Part shown: one piece after another, positions 8,753-17,362 of the stretch | Layout: the number at the start of each line of letters is the position of its first letter | How positions within the stretch are numbered: the stretch's first letter is position 1 | Source: an uncultured Alphaproteobacteria bacterium | GTDB taxonomy: Bacteria; Pseudomonadota; Alphaproteobacteria; HIMB59; GCA-002718135 | DNA: 40,790 nt | Assembly: GCA_902521325.1 (NCBI GenBank) | Contig: CABYRE010000009.1 | Location: 1-40,790 of the forward strand | Reading direction: 5' to 3' | The notes under the pieces: generated by a model | The model's database searches: none | Told to the model about the DNA's origin: nothing | What the model saw: the letters and a program-made list of their open reading frames with translations, nothing else | Translations under genes and position numbers: made by a program

Positions 8753-9576
8753 GTAAAGCTAAAATTAAAGAAGTTAATGAATTGGGAACTTTAGTTAAAA
8801 TCGGATCAGGAATTGCTTTAGCAATACTTTTAATACCAGTTTTTATTGTTGTTTTAACAGGTCTAAATTCAGGAGATCATTTAACATTTCCTCCAGAAGG
8901 TATTTCGCTAAGATGGATATTCGCTTTTTTTAAAAGTGAAGAATTTCTGTCTGCTTTTCTCTTTAGCTTTGGTTTGGCTTTAATAACTATGACTTTATCA
9001 ACTATTTTTGGAACTTTGGCTGCAATTTTTATAACAAGATTTAGCTTTCCAGGATCTCAACTTTTAAGAGCTTTATTTCTTTCACCTTTAATTTTACCAG
9101 GTATAGTTTTAGGACTAGCTCTATATATTTTTTATGTTTCAACTGATATTGGTTTAGCAAGATCATATCCAGGTATGGTAATAGCTCATATGTTAGTTAC
9201 AATGCCATATGTCATAGGAACTGTTTCCGCCTCCCTATTTAATTTTGATTTAAATTTAGAACAAGCTGCAAGAAGTTTAGGTGCATCGCCCTTAACTGCT
9301 TTTAGAAAAGTTACACTCCCTAACATTAGTAATGGAGTTATGGCCGGTTCTGTTTTTGCTTTCATAGTTTCATTTGGTCAATTTGATGTATCTTTATTTA
9401 TGGCTACACCAAACAATACTCCTTTGCCAATAGCTCTATATTGGTCTTTAAGATATACTTTTGAACCCACTGCTGCTGCAGCTGGCATATTTGCTATAGC
9501 ATTGGTAGTAATTTCAATGTTGATTACGTCTAAGTTAGTTAATTTACAAAAATTTTCTGGAGTTAAATTTGATTAA
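8749..9576 (+). CDS. ABC importer permease, PotC-like
   Basis: A 275-residue permease, second membrane subunit of the split importer. It shows about six transmembrane segments and the EAA motif EQAARSLGASPLTAFRKVTLP near residue 175. The ATGA overlap with the preceding permease is typical of PotB/PotC pairs. It is the last gene of the rightward operon and ends about 30 bases before the convergent end of the neighbouring sugar-importer operon. No strong terminator hairpin is visible in that gap. Confidence 0.9.
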   Translation: MSKAKIKEVNELGTLVKIGSGIALAILLIPVFIVVLTGLNSGDHLTFPPEGISLRWIFAFFKSEEFLSAFLFSFGLALITMTLSTIFGTLAAIFITRFSFPGSQLLRALFLSPLILPGIVLGLALYIFYVSTDIGLARSYPGMVIAHMLVTMPYVIGTVSASLFNFDLNLEQAARSLGASPLTAFRKVTLPNISNGVMAGSVFAFIVSFGQFDVSLFMATPNNTPLPIALYWSLRYTFEPTAAAAGIFAIALVVISMLITSKLVNLQKFSGVKFD

Positions 9577-9606
9577 ATTATTAAATTTTTAGTTATAAAT
9601 TCATAT

Positions 9607-10437
9607 TTATTTTACCGAACCTTCTGTCAAACCAGAAACAAAATACCTTCCAATAAAAACAAATAATAATATAACAGGTAAACTTGCAAGAACTGCTCCT
9701 GATAATAAAAAACCCCAATCAATTTGGTATTGTCCAACAATTCCTGCTAAGCCAACAGGTAAGGTTTTTAAATTATCACCACTTATTAATATTGAAGCAA
9801 AAAGATATTCAGTCCAAGATATAATAAAACAAAAAATTGATACACTTGCTATACCCGGGGCAGCTAAGGGGACAATAATTCTAGAAATTACAATATATCT
9901 TGATGCTCCATCAATATATGCAGCCTCCTCTATTTCATTAGGAATTAACATAAAAAAAGCTTTTAACATCCAAACTGCAAATGGAGTGGCAAATAAAACA
10001 TTAACAATAATCAAAGCAAAATAACTATTAAGTAAATTTACTTTTGCAAATAATAAATAAATAGGAACTAATAAAATGACTCCTGGAAAAGCATATGTCA
10101 CTAGAAGAGAATATTCTACAAATTTATTTCCATAAAATTTAAGTTTATGTAAGCCATAAGCTGCCGATACAGATAGAATTATTGAAATTATCATAGAGCT
10201 AAATGAAACTATTAAACTATTTTTTAAATATATAAAAAAATCTGAGTTAAATAATATTTTATTATAATGTTCTAAAGTAAATGATCTGGGAATAATAGTT
10301 GTAGATGTAGCAATAATTTCTGCAGGAGTTTTAAAAGATGATGTAATTATCCAGAAAAAAGGAAAGAAAAAAATAAGTATAATTAATAATAAAGATAAGC
10401 TTAAAAATATAAGTTTGATATTATTTTCTTTAATCAT
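9607..10437 (-). CDS. ABC sugar importer permease, MalG-like
   Basis: A 276-residue inner-membrane permease of the carbohydrate-uptake-1 (MalG/UgpE) family with about six membrane segments. The EAA loop EEAAYIDGASRYIVISRIIVP lies near residue 168 and the IIVNVLFATPFAVWML stretch is typical of MalG-type proteins. It starts 8 bases inside the end of the upstream MalF-like gene, so the two are translationally coupled. It is the last gene of the operon, and no ATPase gene follows. Such importers in small genomes often borrow a shared MsmK/UgpC-type ATPase; the PotA-like ATPase at 2757 belongs to another family. Confidence 0.9.
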   Translation of the reverse strand: MIKENNIKLIFLSLSLLLIILIFFFPFFWIITSSFKTPAEIIATSTTIIPRSFTLEHYNKILFNSDFFIYLKNSLIVSFSSMIISIILSVSAAYGLHKLKFYGNKFVEYSLLVTYAFPGVILLVPIYLLFAKVNLLNSYFALIIVNVLFATPFAVWMLKAFFMLIPNEIEEAAYIDGASRYIVISRIIVPLAAPGIASVSIFCFIISWTEYLFASILISGDNLKTLPVGLAGIVGQYQIDWGFLLSGAVLASLPVILLFVFIGRYFVSGLTEGSVK

Positions 10438-11302
10438 CTTCTTTTGGCGCCATAGATTTGATAAATAATATTGAGAATAATAATAACAAAAAGCTAGTAA
10501 CTATTGATAAGGTCGCAGCTTGGCTAATTCTAAATTTAGTAAACGCTGTTTCATAAATTAATAATGGTAATGTAGTTGTAGCACTTGATGGCCCACCTTT
10601 TGTGATTAACCATATTATATCAAATATATTGAATGATAATAATGTACCAACTAAACCTAAAACAAAAAGAACGCTTTTAAGATTTGGAAATGTAATGAAA
10701 AGAAATTGTTGAACAAAATTTGCTCCATCAACCTTAGAGGCATCATACATTTCTCTATTTATAGAATTAAGACCAGAAAGAATTATTAATGCTAAAAAAG
10801 GACTCCACCTCCATGAATTTATAAGAACTAAACTTATAAAAGCTTTATTAGGAGAGCTAAAAAAACCCGTAGCATCATCTAATAAACCAATATCAATTAA
10901 AACCGAGTTTATTACACCACTACTACTGCTCAACATTAATTTCCAAATTACAACAACTACTACTGTTGGAATAATAAATGACAAAATAATCCAATTAGCC
11001 ATAATTTTTTTACCTGGAAATTTATAATTAATTGTTAAAGCGATAGTGAAAGCCAAAAAAGTCTGACAGATTGCATTACCAATGATCCAATACAAACTAT
11101 TTAATGAAGCATTTAAAAATTTAGATTTACCAAATAATTTTATGTAGTTTTCAATTCCTACAAATTTTCCTGATGTACCAATAATTTTTACGTTAAATAA
11201 ACTTAATTCAAATGCTATATAAATTGGAACTAAAATAATAAGAGAAATCCAAATAACTAATGGAGAGACAAATAACCAACCTTCAATATTATTTTTTTTC
11301 AC
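10430..11302 (-). CDS. ABC sugar importer permease, MalF-like
   Basis: A 290-residue permease of the MalF/UgpA sugar-transport family, with about six membrane segments and the EAA region YDASKVDGANFVQQFLFITFP near residue 185. The segment LITKGGPSSATTTLPLLIYE near 235 is very typical of this family. Translation starts at a GTG (11300-11302) with no clear Shine-Dalgarno, only 8 bases after the hairpin at 11311-11335. That suggests lower expression than the binding protein. It lies downstream of the binding-protein gene and overlaps the MalG-like gene by 8 bases. Confidence 0.9.
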   Translation of the reverse strand: MKKNNIEGWLFVSPLVIWISLIILVPIYIAFELSLFNVKIIGTSGKFVGIENYIKLFGKSKFLNASLNSLYWIIGNAICQTFLAFTIALTINYKFPGKKIMANWIILSFIIPTVVVVVIWKLMLSSSSGVINSVLIDIGLLDDATGFFSSPNKAFISLVLINSWRWSPFLALIILSGLNSINREMYDASKVDGANFVQQFLFITFPNLKSVLFVLGLVGTLLSFNIFDIIWLITKGGPSSATTTLPLLIYETAFTKFRISQAATLSIVTSFLLLLFSILFIKSMAPKEDD

Positions 11303-11310
11303 AGAAACAA

Positions 11311-11335
11311 CAGCATCTCTTAAAAAGAGATGCTG
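11311..11335 (-). terminator. Perfect 11-bp hairpin between binding-protein and permease genes
   Basis: CAGCATCTCTT, a 3-base AAA loop, then AAGAGATGCTG form a perfect 11-bp stem starting 15 bases after the binding-protein stop. On the minus strand a T-rich stretch TTGTTTCTGTG follows and leads straight into the GTG start of the permease. The arrangement copies the hairpin at 3821-3845 in the other importer operon. It is probably a leaky terminator or a 3' protective structure that raises binding-protein mRNA. Confidence 0.7.
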
Positions 11336-11349
11336 AAAAGAAAATTAAA

Positions 11350-12621
11350 TTATTCAATAGCTTCAGTCATTATTTCCATACCTTCACTAACTGCATCTTT
11401 TGCGCTTTTGTCATCAATTAAAGTTAGTTGAAGAGTTTGAGCTAATAAATTCTGAGCTGAAATAGAAGATATACTTGTAAATGTATTACCATTAGTAAAT
11501 CCAAATAAACTTCCTCTTGTAGAGTTGTCTAACATTGTTTCTACTTGTGATTTATATTTTACAACTACAGGATCATCCCAATAAGTTGAATCTTTACTTC
11601 CAGCTTCAGTTATTGGTAAAAATAATCCAGGCTCCATGTTAATAAATCTTCCATAGTTACCAGGTTCCATTAAAAAACTTAAAAACTTCTTAGAAGCTTC
11701 CATTTTTGCTTCATCTGCGGTCATAATCATTGCAGAGTTAACATATGAAACAGTTCCAGCTCTATGAGCTTTACCATTTGCATAAGGGATTTGTATAACA
11801 CCTAAGTCACTAGCATCACCACCAGCTTGTGAGTCATATGTAGAAATTACAGTAAACTGTAATATCATTGCACAACCTTTACTTGCAAAACATGCTTCGG
11901 CTTCACCCCAAGTCCAGTTCGCTGCATCAGGAGCTGAATATTGATATAATTCTTTGTAGACATCATATGCTGCTACAGTTTGAGGATTATCAAATCTTAA
12001 AGTGCCATCAGAATTATAAATTTCTTCTGCACCTGAATTAACCATAAAACTATAAATTGTTTGATCAGTATAAAGTTGTTTGTTACCTGGAAGACCTATT
12101 CCATAAACACCGTCTTTAGTAAGAGCTTTAGCAGCTTTCTTTAAATCAGACCAAGTTTTTGGAGGTTCAATTCCTGCTGCTTCAAAATCACTTTTTCTAT
12201 ACCATAAAGAAAGTGCCATATTCCAAAGTGGTACAGCATAGGTGTGTCCATTATATGTATATTGATCTAGTGCTTTTTGATAGAAACCATACTTTTCATC
12301 AAGTTCTGCAACAAAATCTTCTACTGGTTGTGCTGCACCCATTTCTGCTAAAATTGGGGTGAAATCAGGTATACCTACTAGTAATTCTGGAGCAGTTCCG
12401 GCAGCAACAGAGGCTGGAGCTTTTGCATAAATTTCGCCCCAATTTTGGACTTCTTGAGAAACATTTATATCGGGGTTTGCTTCATTAAATTCATCTATTA
12501 ATGTTTGAATTCTATCAACTCTATGTGGGACACCTTCCATATGCCAAAATGTAACATTAGTTACTGCAAAGGCATTAAAAGAGAATAGAACTGAAATAAA
12601 AAAAAGTAATAATTTATTCAT
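11350..12621 (-). CDS. ABC sugar importer substrate-binding protein
   Basis: A 423-residue extracellular solute-binding protein of family 1 (MalE/UgpB-like), the periplasmic sugar receptor of the importer. A Sec signal peptide is clear: MNKLLLFFISVLFSFNAFA, then mature VTNVTFWHMEG. Family features include the WGEIYAKAPASVAAGTAPELL region, PLWNMALSLWYRKSDFEAAGI and W-rich patches. The ATG has a good GAGGA Shine-Dalgarno 5 bases upstream. Downstream come the attenuator-like hairpin and two permeases; upstream is an FGGY kinase, pointing to a sugar or polyol that is phosphorylated after uptake. The exact sugar cannot be assigned. Confidence 0.92.
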   Translation of the reverse strand: MNKLLLFFISVLFSFNAFAVTNVTFWHMEGVPHRVDRIQTLIDEFNEANPDINVSQEVQNWGEIYAKAPASVAAGTAPELLVGIPDFTPILAEMGAAQPVEDFVAELDEKYGFYQKALDQYTYNGHTYAVPLWNMALSLWYRKSDFEAAGIEPPKTWSDLKKAAKALTKDGVYGIGLPGNKQLYTDQTIYSFMVNSGAEEIYNSDGTLRFDNPQTVAAYDVYKELYQYSAPDAANWTWGEAEACFASKGCAMILQFTVISTYDSQAGGDASDLGVIQIPYANGKAHRAGTVSYVNSAMIMTADEAKMEASKKFLSFLMEPGNYGRFINMEPGLFLPITEAGSKDSTYWDDPVVVKYKSQVETMLDNSTRGSLFGFTNGNTFTSISSISAQNLLAQTLQLTLIDDKSAKDAVSEGMEIMTEAIE

Positions 12622-12635
12622 TTTTCCTCGCTTAA

Positions 12636-12655
12636 ATTAAGATACATATCTTAAT
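12636..12655. promoter_or_regulatory. 8-bp inverted repeat upstream of the binding-protein gene
   Basis: ATTAAGAT-ACAT-ATCTTAAT is a perfect 8-bp inverted repeat centred about 25 bases upstream of the binding-protein start, in the 71-base gap after the kinase stop. It could be an operator for a local sugar regulator or an RNA hairpin separating kinase and importer expression. No T-run follows on the transcribed strand, so it is not a standard terminator. Confidence 0.35.
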
Positions 12656-12692
12656 ATTAATATGATGGTTTTATCAACTATATTTCAAAGTT

Positions 12693-14180
12693 TTACCAAA
12701 TATTTTCTAATGACTCTCTTAATTTTTTATATTTTTGATATTTATTATTTAAATATTTAGAATGTTTTTTATTAGGTGTGTAAATATGACCAATTTTTTG
12801 ATGAGTGTTTATTAAATTTTTTAAATTTGTTTTATTTAAATAATTATCTATTAAAAAAGATATCCCTAACGCTCCTAGTTCAGAATTAGTTAGTATTTTC
12901 ACTTTAACATTTAAAGCATTTGAAATAAGTTGTGGTAAAATTTTACTTTTTGATGCTCCACCAGCGAGATAAAGATTATCTTTTTTATTAATTTTATTAC
13001 CATAACAATCTTTTATAGATAATGCCAACCCTTCATAACATGAAGTCATAATATCAAAATTATTATGATGAGGTAAAATTCCAAATATCTCTGCTTTGGA
13101 ATTTAAATTTACAAATGGTGATATTGATCCACCATAATTTAAATATGGTAAAAAAATTAAAGAATTTTCATTATAATTGTTATTTAAATATTTATTTTCA
13201 AAATTATTAATTATTTTTATTTTATCAAAATAATTTTTTGTTTTCTTAAAAAAATTATTAATAACCCAATCTATATTTGTTGTTCCTGCAACATTTATTT
13301 TTGTTTCCAACCAAGTATTATTCAATGAAGTGAAAAATAAACCTGAATTATCTCTTGATATTTTTGAATTATTTTTTACAATAATATTATGGCATGTAGT
13401 TCCAATTATGCTAATTTTTTTATTATGATTAATCCCCCCTGCTCCTAGAGTTGAAGCAATAACATCGCCACAACCTATAATGACTGGCGTACCCTCTTTC
13501 AAGTTTGTTAGTTTAGCAGCTTTTCTAGTGATATATCCACCTAAATCGTTTGATTTTTTTACTTCAGGGAATAAATTAAAATACTTGGTGTCTAAATCAA
13601 AAATTTTAAAAATTTTGTGCGATAGTTTTTTATTTTTTATATCTCCTGGAAAAACTGCAACTTCAGTTTCATCATTAAAAATTTTATTAGTTAAATTATA
13701 TCTCAACCAATCCTTACATGTTAAAATATATTTAATTTTATTTAAATTTTTTTTTTCAAATACAGTTATCCATTTTAAAATAGGTATTGTGCAACCAAAT
13801 TGCACAATAGAACCAGTGAGATTATAAACTTGATCAAAAATTTTATCATTTTTGAATATTTTATGACTTCTAGTGTCATTCCATAAAATAGCTTTTCTTA
13901 CTGGTTCGTAATTATGATCAATTGACCAAAAACCAACCATGTTACCAGTTATACCTATCCCTATTATTGATTGTGATTTAACTTTAGACTTATTTATTAA
14001 AATTTTTATACATTTTGCAGTTAATATCCAAAAATCATTCATATCAATTTCAGAATTACCGTTTTGATCAATAATTACAGGATTCTTGATACTGTATGAT
14101 AATGCTTCTTTAAAATTTGTATTAAAAAGAACTGATTTAATCATAGATGTACCAGCATCAATTGTGAGATAATATTTCAA
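12693..14180 (-). CDS. FGGY-family carbohydrate kinase
   Basis: A 495-residue ATP-dependent sugar or polyol kinase of the FGGY family (xylulokinase/glycerokinase fold). The N-terminal phosphate-binding loop TIDAGTSMIKSVLF is at residues 5-18. The RKAILWNDTRSHK segment lies near 85, the GCGDVIASTLGAGG segment near 240 (its aspartate is the expected catalytic base), and LYLAGGASKSKILPQLISNAL near 405. The only plausible start is the TTG at 14178-14180, because an in-frame stop lies three codons upstream; the resulting MKYYLTIDAGT is the normal family beginning. It lies upstream of the sugar importer in the same direction, so the imported sugar is probably phosphorylated here. Erythritol, xylulose or a similar substrate are all possible. 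Confidence 0.85.
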   Translation of the reverse strand: MKYYLTIDAGTSMIKSVLFNTNFKEALSYSIKNPVIIDQNGNSEIDMNDFWILTAKCIKILINKSKVKSQSIIGIGITGNMVGFWSIDHNYEPVRKAILWNDTRSHKIFKNDKIFDQVYNLTGSIVQFGCTIPILKWITVFEKKNLNKIKYILTCKDWLRYNLTNKIFNDETEVAVFPGDIKNKKLSHKIFKIFDLDTKYFNLFPEVKKSNDLGGYITRKAAKLTNLKEGTPVIIGCGDVIASTLGAGGINHNKKISIIGTTCHNIIVKNNSKISRDNSGLFFTSLNNTWLETKINVAGTTNIDWVINNFFKKTKNYFDKIKIINNFENKYLNNNYNENSLIFLPYLNYGGSISPFVNLNSKAEIFGILPHHNNFDIMTSCYEGLALSIKDCYGNKINKKDNLYLAGGASKSKILPQLISNALNVKVKILTNSELGALGISFLIDNYLNKTNLKNLINTHQKIGHIYTPNKKHSKYLNNKYQKYKKLRESLENIW

Positions 14181-14196
14181 TTGATATAACTAAATT

Positions 14197-14373
14197 TTAA
14201 AACCATGATATTCCCAAACAAACCAATGCAATTATCAGAAATATATTCATAATCCATTTTAATATTTTCTTTTTATTATTATGATTTTCATTTTTTGAAA
14301 TAAAGTAAAAAAAACAACCAATAATAAATGATATTATTCCTATAATGTATATTATCCATTGAAAACTAGTCAT
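14197..14373 (-). CDS. Small two-helix membrane protein (58 residues)
   Basis: A short ORF starting at the ATG at 14371-14373 encodes 58 residues beginning MTSFQWIIYIIGIISFIIGC. A hydrophobic helix at about residues 6-25 and a second at 41-57 flank a charged loop (SKNENHNNKKK). The stop is 16 bases before the TTG start of the kinase, and the orientation is the same. That packing and the clean two-helix pattern favour a real gene. No family is recognised and no Shine-Dalgarno is visible, so it could still be chance. Confidence 0.5.
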   Translation of the reverse strand: MTSFQWIIYIIGIISFIIGCFFYFISKNENHNNKKKILKWIMNIFLIIALVCLGISWF

Positions 14374-14410
14374 TAAAACTAAATTATATATTATTTTGAA
14401 ATAAAAATTA

Positions 14411-14442
14411 ACTAATATGAATTAGTATAAGAATAATTCTAA
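14411..14442. promoter_or_regulatory. Two inverted repeats upstream of the Atm1-type exporter; one resembles an Irr/ICE box
   Basis: ACTAAT-ATGA-ATTAGT (14411-14426) is directly followed by TAAGAAT-A-ATTCTAA (14428-14442), the latter with one mismatch. The second resembles the TTAGAA...TTCTAA iron-control element bound by alphaproteobacterial Irr. They lie 28-59 bases upstream of the exporter start, where an operator would be expected. AT-rich DNA makes such repeats common, so this is tentative. Confidence 0.3.
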
Positions 14443-14469
14443 TTAATAATTTATTATGTAAATTTATAA

Positions 14470-16245
14470 ATGAAAAAAAATTCAACTTTCTTTAACACTT
14501 TTAAATTATTACTACCTTATTTATGGCCCAAAAGCAGAAAAGATCTAAGAATAAGAGTGGTTTTAGCTGGGTTGAGTATGATATTAGCGAAAGTAGCTAG
14601 CGTTTATACACCTTTAATTCTTGGAAATGCTGTTGATTCTCTTAGTGATTTAAGTAGTGGTATAAATGTATTTTTATATGTTCCAATTGCAATTATTATT
14701 TCATATGGGATTGTCAGAATAGCTTCATTTGCTTTTAATGAAATAAGAGATGCCCTTTTTTCTAAAGTATCTCAAAATGCAATTAGAAGAGTAAGTTTAA
14801 AAGTTTTCAAACATTTACATTTTTTGTCTTTAGATTTTCATCTTTCAAGACAGACTGGAGGTCTTAATAGATTTATTGACAGGGGTACAAAAGGAATAGA
14901 TTTTTTATTACGCTATGTTTTATTTAATGTTGTTCCAACATTTATTGAGCTAGTTCTTGTTATATTTATTTTACTTACTTTATACGGATTTGAATACGCA
15001 ATCATAACTTTTATAACCATTTCTATCTATGTTATTCTAACATTTACAATTACTCAATGGAGATTACAATTTAGAAAAGAAATGAATTCAGCAGATAATG
15101 CTGCAAGTACTAAAATGATTGATAGTCTTCTTAATTTTGAAACTGTTAAATATTTTAATAACGAAAATCACGAGTTTAAAAGATTAGATGAGTCATTAGA
15201 AAAATATGAAAATGCAGCAAACAAGAATAGAACATCCTTATCTCTTTTAAATATTAGCCAAACATTTGTAATAATGATTGGAATAACTCTTATGCTTGTT
15301 TTAACAGTATTTGGAATTCAGAATAAAACTATAACGGTTGGTGGTTTTGTAGTTATCAATGCTTATATGCTACAACTTTATCAACCATTAAATTTTCTAG
15401 GAACTATTTATCGTGAAATAAGACAATCTTTAGTTGACATGGAAAATATGTTTAATCTTTTAAAAGAAAAAAATAACATTGATGATAGTGGAAATGAACA
15501 TTTAAAAAACAATAATGCAGAAATAATTTTTAATAATATTTTTTTTGGATATGAAAATAAAAGAACAATTATTAAAAATATATCCTTTAGTATACCAGAA
15601 GGTAAATCTTTAGCGATAGTTGGACCAACTGGTGCAGGAAAATCAACAATAAGTAAATTATTGTTTCGTTTCTATGACCCAGATAGTGGAGAAATATTAA
15701 TTAATAAAAAAAATATTAAAAAATACAAACAAAACTCATTAAGACAAATGATAGGTGTTGTCCCCCAGGATACAATTTTATTCAATGACACAATTTTTTA
15801 TAATATTTCATATGGTTTAATAGACTCAAGTGAAGAAGATGTAATAAATGCAGCAAAAATAGCTGGTATTCATGATTTTATTGAAAGTATTCCAGACAAA
15901 TACAATACTATTGTAGGTGAGAGAGGTCTTAAATTATCTGGAGGAGAAAAACAAAGAGTTGCTATTGCAAGAGCTGTTTTAAAAAATCCATCAATTCTCT
16001 TTTTTGATGAAGCAACATCATCTTTAGATACTAATACAGAAAAAGAAATAAACAATAACTTAAATAAAATTTCTCAAGGTAAAACTACATTAATTATAGC
16101 TCATAGACTCTCTACAGTTTCAAATGCAGATAAAATAATTGTTATAGATAAAGGCAATATTATTGAGGAAGGAGATCATTCAAGCCTACTCAACAAAAAT
16201 GGATTATATGCATTAATGTGGAATAAACAAAAACATGAATTTTAA
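14470..16245 (+). CDS. Atm1/HMT1-type ABC exporter (fused permease-ATPase)
   Basis: A 591-residue half-transporter with an N-terminal six-helix exporter domain (about residues 25-330) and a C-terminal ATPase. It has Walker A GPTGAGKST near residue 384, signature LSGGEKQ near 489, Walker B ILFFDEATSSLD near 508 and H-loop AHRLSTV near 543. The start (MKKNSTFFNTFKLLLPYLWPK) and the segment AKVASVYTPLILGNAVDSL are typical of the Atm1/ABCB7-like group common in alphaproteobacteria. That group exports glutathione-based sulfur or metal conjugates and is linked to Fe-S and metal homeostasis; it works as a homodimer. It is transcribed alone from the gap at 14374-14469. A related MsbA-type lipid exporter is less likely given the N-terminus. 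Confidence 0.87.
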   Translation: MKKNSTFFNTFKLLLPYLWPKSRKDLRIRVVLAGLSMILAKVASVYTPLILGNAVDSLSDLSSGINVFLYVPIAIIISYGIVRIASFAFNEIRDALFSKVSQNAIRRVSLKVFKHLHFLSLDFHLSRQTGGLNRFIDRGTKGIDFLLRYVLFNVVPTFIELVLVIFILLTLYGFEYAIITFITISIYVILTFTITQWRLQFRKEMNSADNAASTKMIDSLLNFETVKYFNNENHEFKRLDESLEKYENAANKNRTSLSLLNISQTFVIMIGITLMLVLTVFGIQNKTITVGGFVVINAYMLQLYQPLNFLGTIYREIRQSLVDMENMFNLLKEKNNIDDSGNEHLKNNNAEIIFNNIFFGYENKRTIIKNISFSIPEGKSLAIVGPTGAGKSTISKLLFRFYDPDSGEILINKKNIKKYKQNSLRQMIGVVPQDTILFNDTIFYNISYGLIDSSEEDVINAAKIAGIHDFIESIPDKYNTIVGERGLKLSGGEKQRVAIARAVLKNPSILFFDEATSSLDTNTEKEINNNLNKISQGKTTLIIAHRLSTVSNADKIIVIDKGNIIEEGDHSSLLNKNGLYALMWNKQKHEF

Positions 16246-16322
16246 TTAATAATATTTTATTATCATTTATAATGTTTAAATAATTACTTGATGTAATAGC
16301 TAAATATACTTAAAAAGTATTA

Positions 16323-17351
16323 ATGGCTTATAAAGCTAATAATAAAAGATATAAAAAACTTAAGTACAGAAGATGTGGAAATAGTGGTTTGCTTCTACCT
16401 CCTATTACACTGGGTCTTTGGCATAACTTTGGTGGTAAAAAAACTATGTCGAAAGAAGCAAAGCAGATGCTTTTTAGGGCATTTGATCGAGGTATAACTC
16501 ATTTTGATTTAGCAAATAATTATGGTCCACCAGCAGGATCTACAGAAGAAAATTTTGGTAAAATTATGAACTCTGATTTTAAAAAATATAGGGATGAAAT
16601 GATAATATCAAGTAAGGCAGGCTATCATATGTGGGATGGTCCATATGGTGAATGGGGATCAAAAAAATATTTAACTGCAAGTCTTGATCAAAGTTTAAAA
16701 AGAATGAAGTTGGAATATGTTGATATTTTTTACTCTCATCGTTTTGATCCATTGACACCATTAGAAGAAACTGCTGATGCTTTGGTTCAAGCAGTGCGTA
16801 GTGGGAAGGCTCTATATATTGGCATTTCATCTTATAGCTCTAAGCAGACAATCAAAATGAACAAACTTTTAAAACTACGAGGAGTAACTTGTTTAATCCA
16901 TCAACCATCCTATTCGATGATAAATAGATGGGTCGAAAAAGATTTGTTATCAACCCTTAAAAGATTACAAATAGGATGTATCGCTTTCTCACCACTAGCA
17001 CAAGGCATGTTGTCTGGTAAATACTTAAAATCTATTCCAAAAATTTCTCGAGTTTCAGATAATTCATCGCTAGATAAAAAAATGATTACTGAAAGTTATT
17101 TAATTAAAATTAAAAAATTAACAAAAATAGCTAGGAAAAGAAATCAATCACTACCTCAAATGGCGTTATCATGGGTACTTAGACATAAAAACATGACATC
17201 AGCTCTTATTGGAGCGAGAACTGTTGATCAATTAGATGAATGTTTGGATAGTCAAAACAATTTAATATTTTCTTCTGAAGAATTAAAAGAAATAGATAAA
17301 TATGCAAAAGAAGAAAAAATAAATATTTGGGAAAAATCAAGTAAAGATTGA
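16323..17351 (+). CDS. Aldo/keto reductase, YghZ/MgrA-like
   Basis: A 342-residue NADPH-dependent aldo/keto reductase close to the YghZ (L-glyceraldehyde-3-phosphate reductase) group, which also resembles Kv-beta subunits. The tetrad is visible: Asp and Tyr in FDLANNYG near residues 62-69, Lys in SSKAGY near 98, and His in YSHRFD near 140. The opening RRCGNSGLLLPPITLGLWHNFG is characteristic of YghZ-like enzymes, and the GGWGSKKYLTASLDQSLKRM-type segment also fits. It stands 77 bases downstream of the exporter on the same strand and converges with the MFS gene. It probably reduces small sugar aldehydes; the physiological substrate is not shown. Confidence 0.85.
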   Translation: MAYKANNKRYKKLKYRRCGNSGLLLPPITLGLWHNFGGKKTMSKEAKQMLFRAFDRGITHFDLANNYGPPAGSTEENFGKIMNSDFKKYRDEMIISSKAGYHMWDGPYGEWGSKKYLTASLDQSLKRMKLEYVDIFYSHRFDPLTPLEETADALVQAVRSGKALYIGISSYSSKQTIKMNKLLKLRGVTCLIHQPSYSMINRWVEKDLLSTLKRLQIGCIAFSPLAQGMLSGKYLKSIPKISRVSDNSSLDKKMITESYLIKIKKLTKIARKRNQSLPQMALSWVLRHKNMTSALIGARTVDQLDECLDSQNNLIFSSEELKEIDKYAKEEKINIWEKSSKD

Positions 17352-17362
17352 AAAAAGAAATA

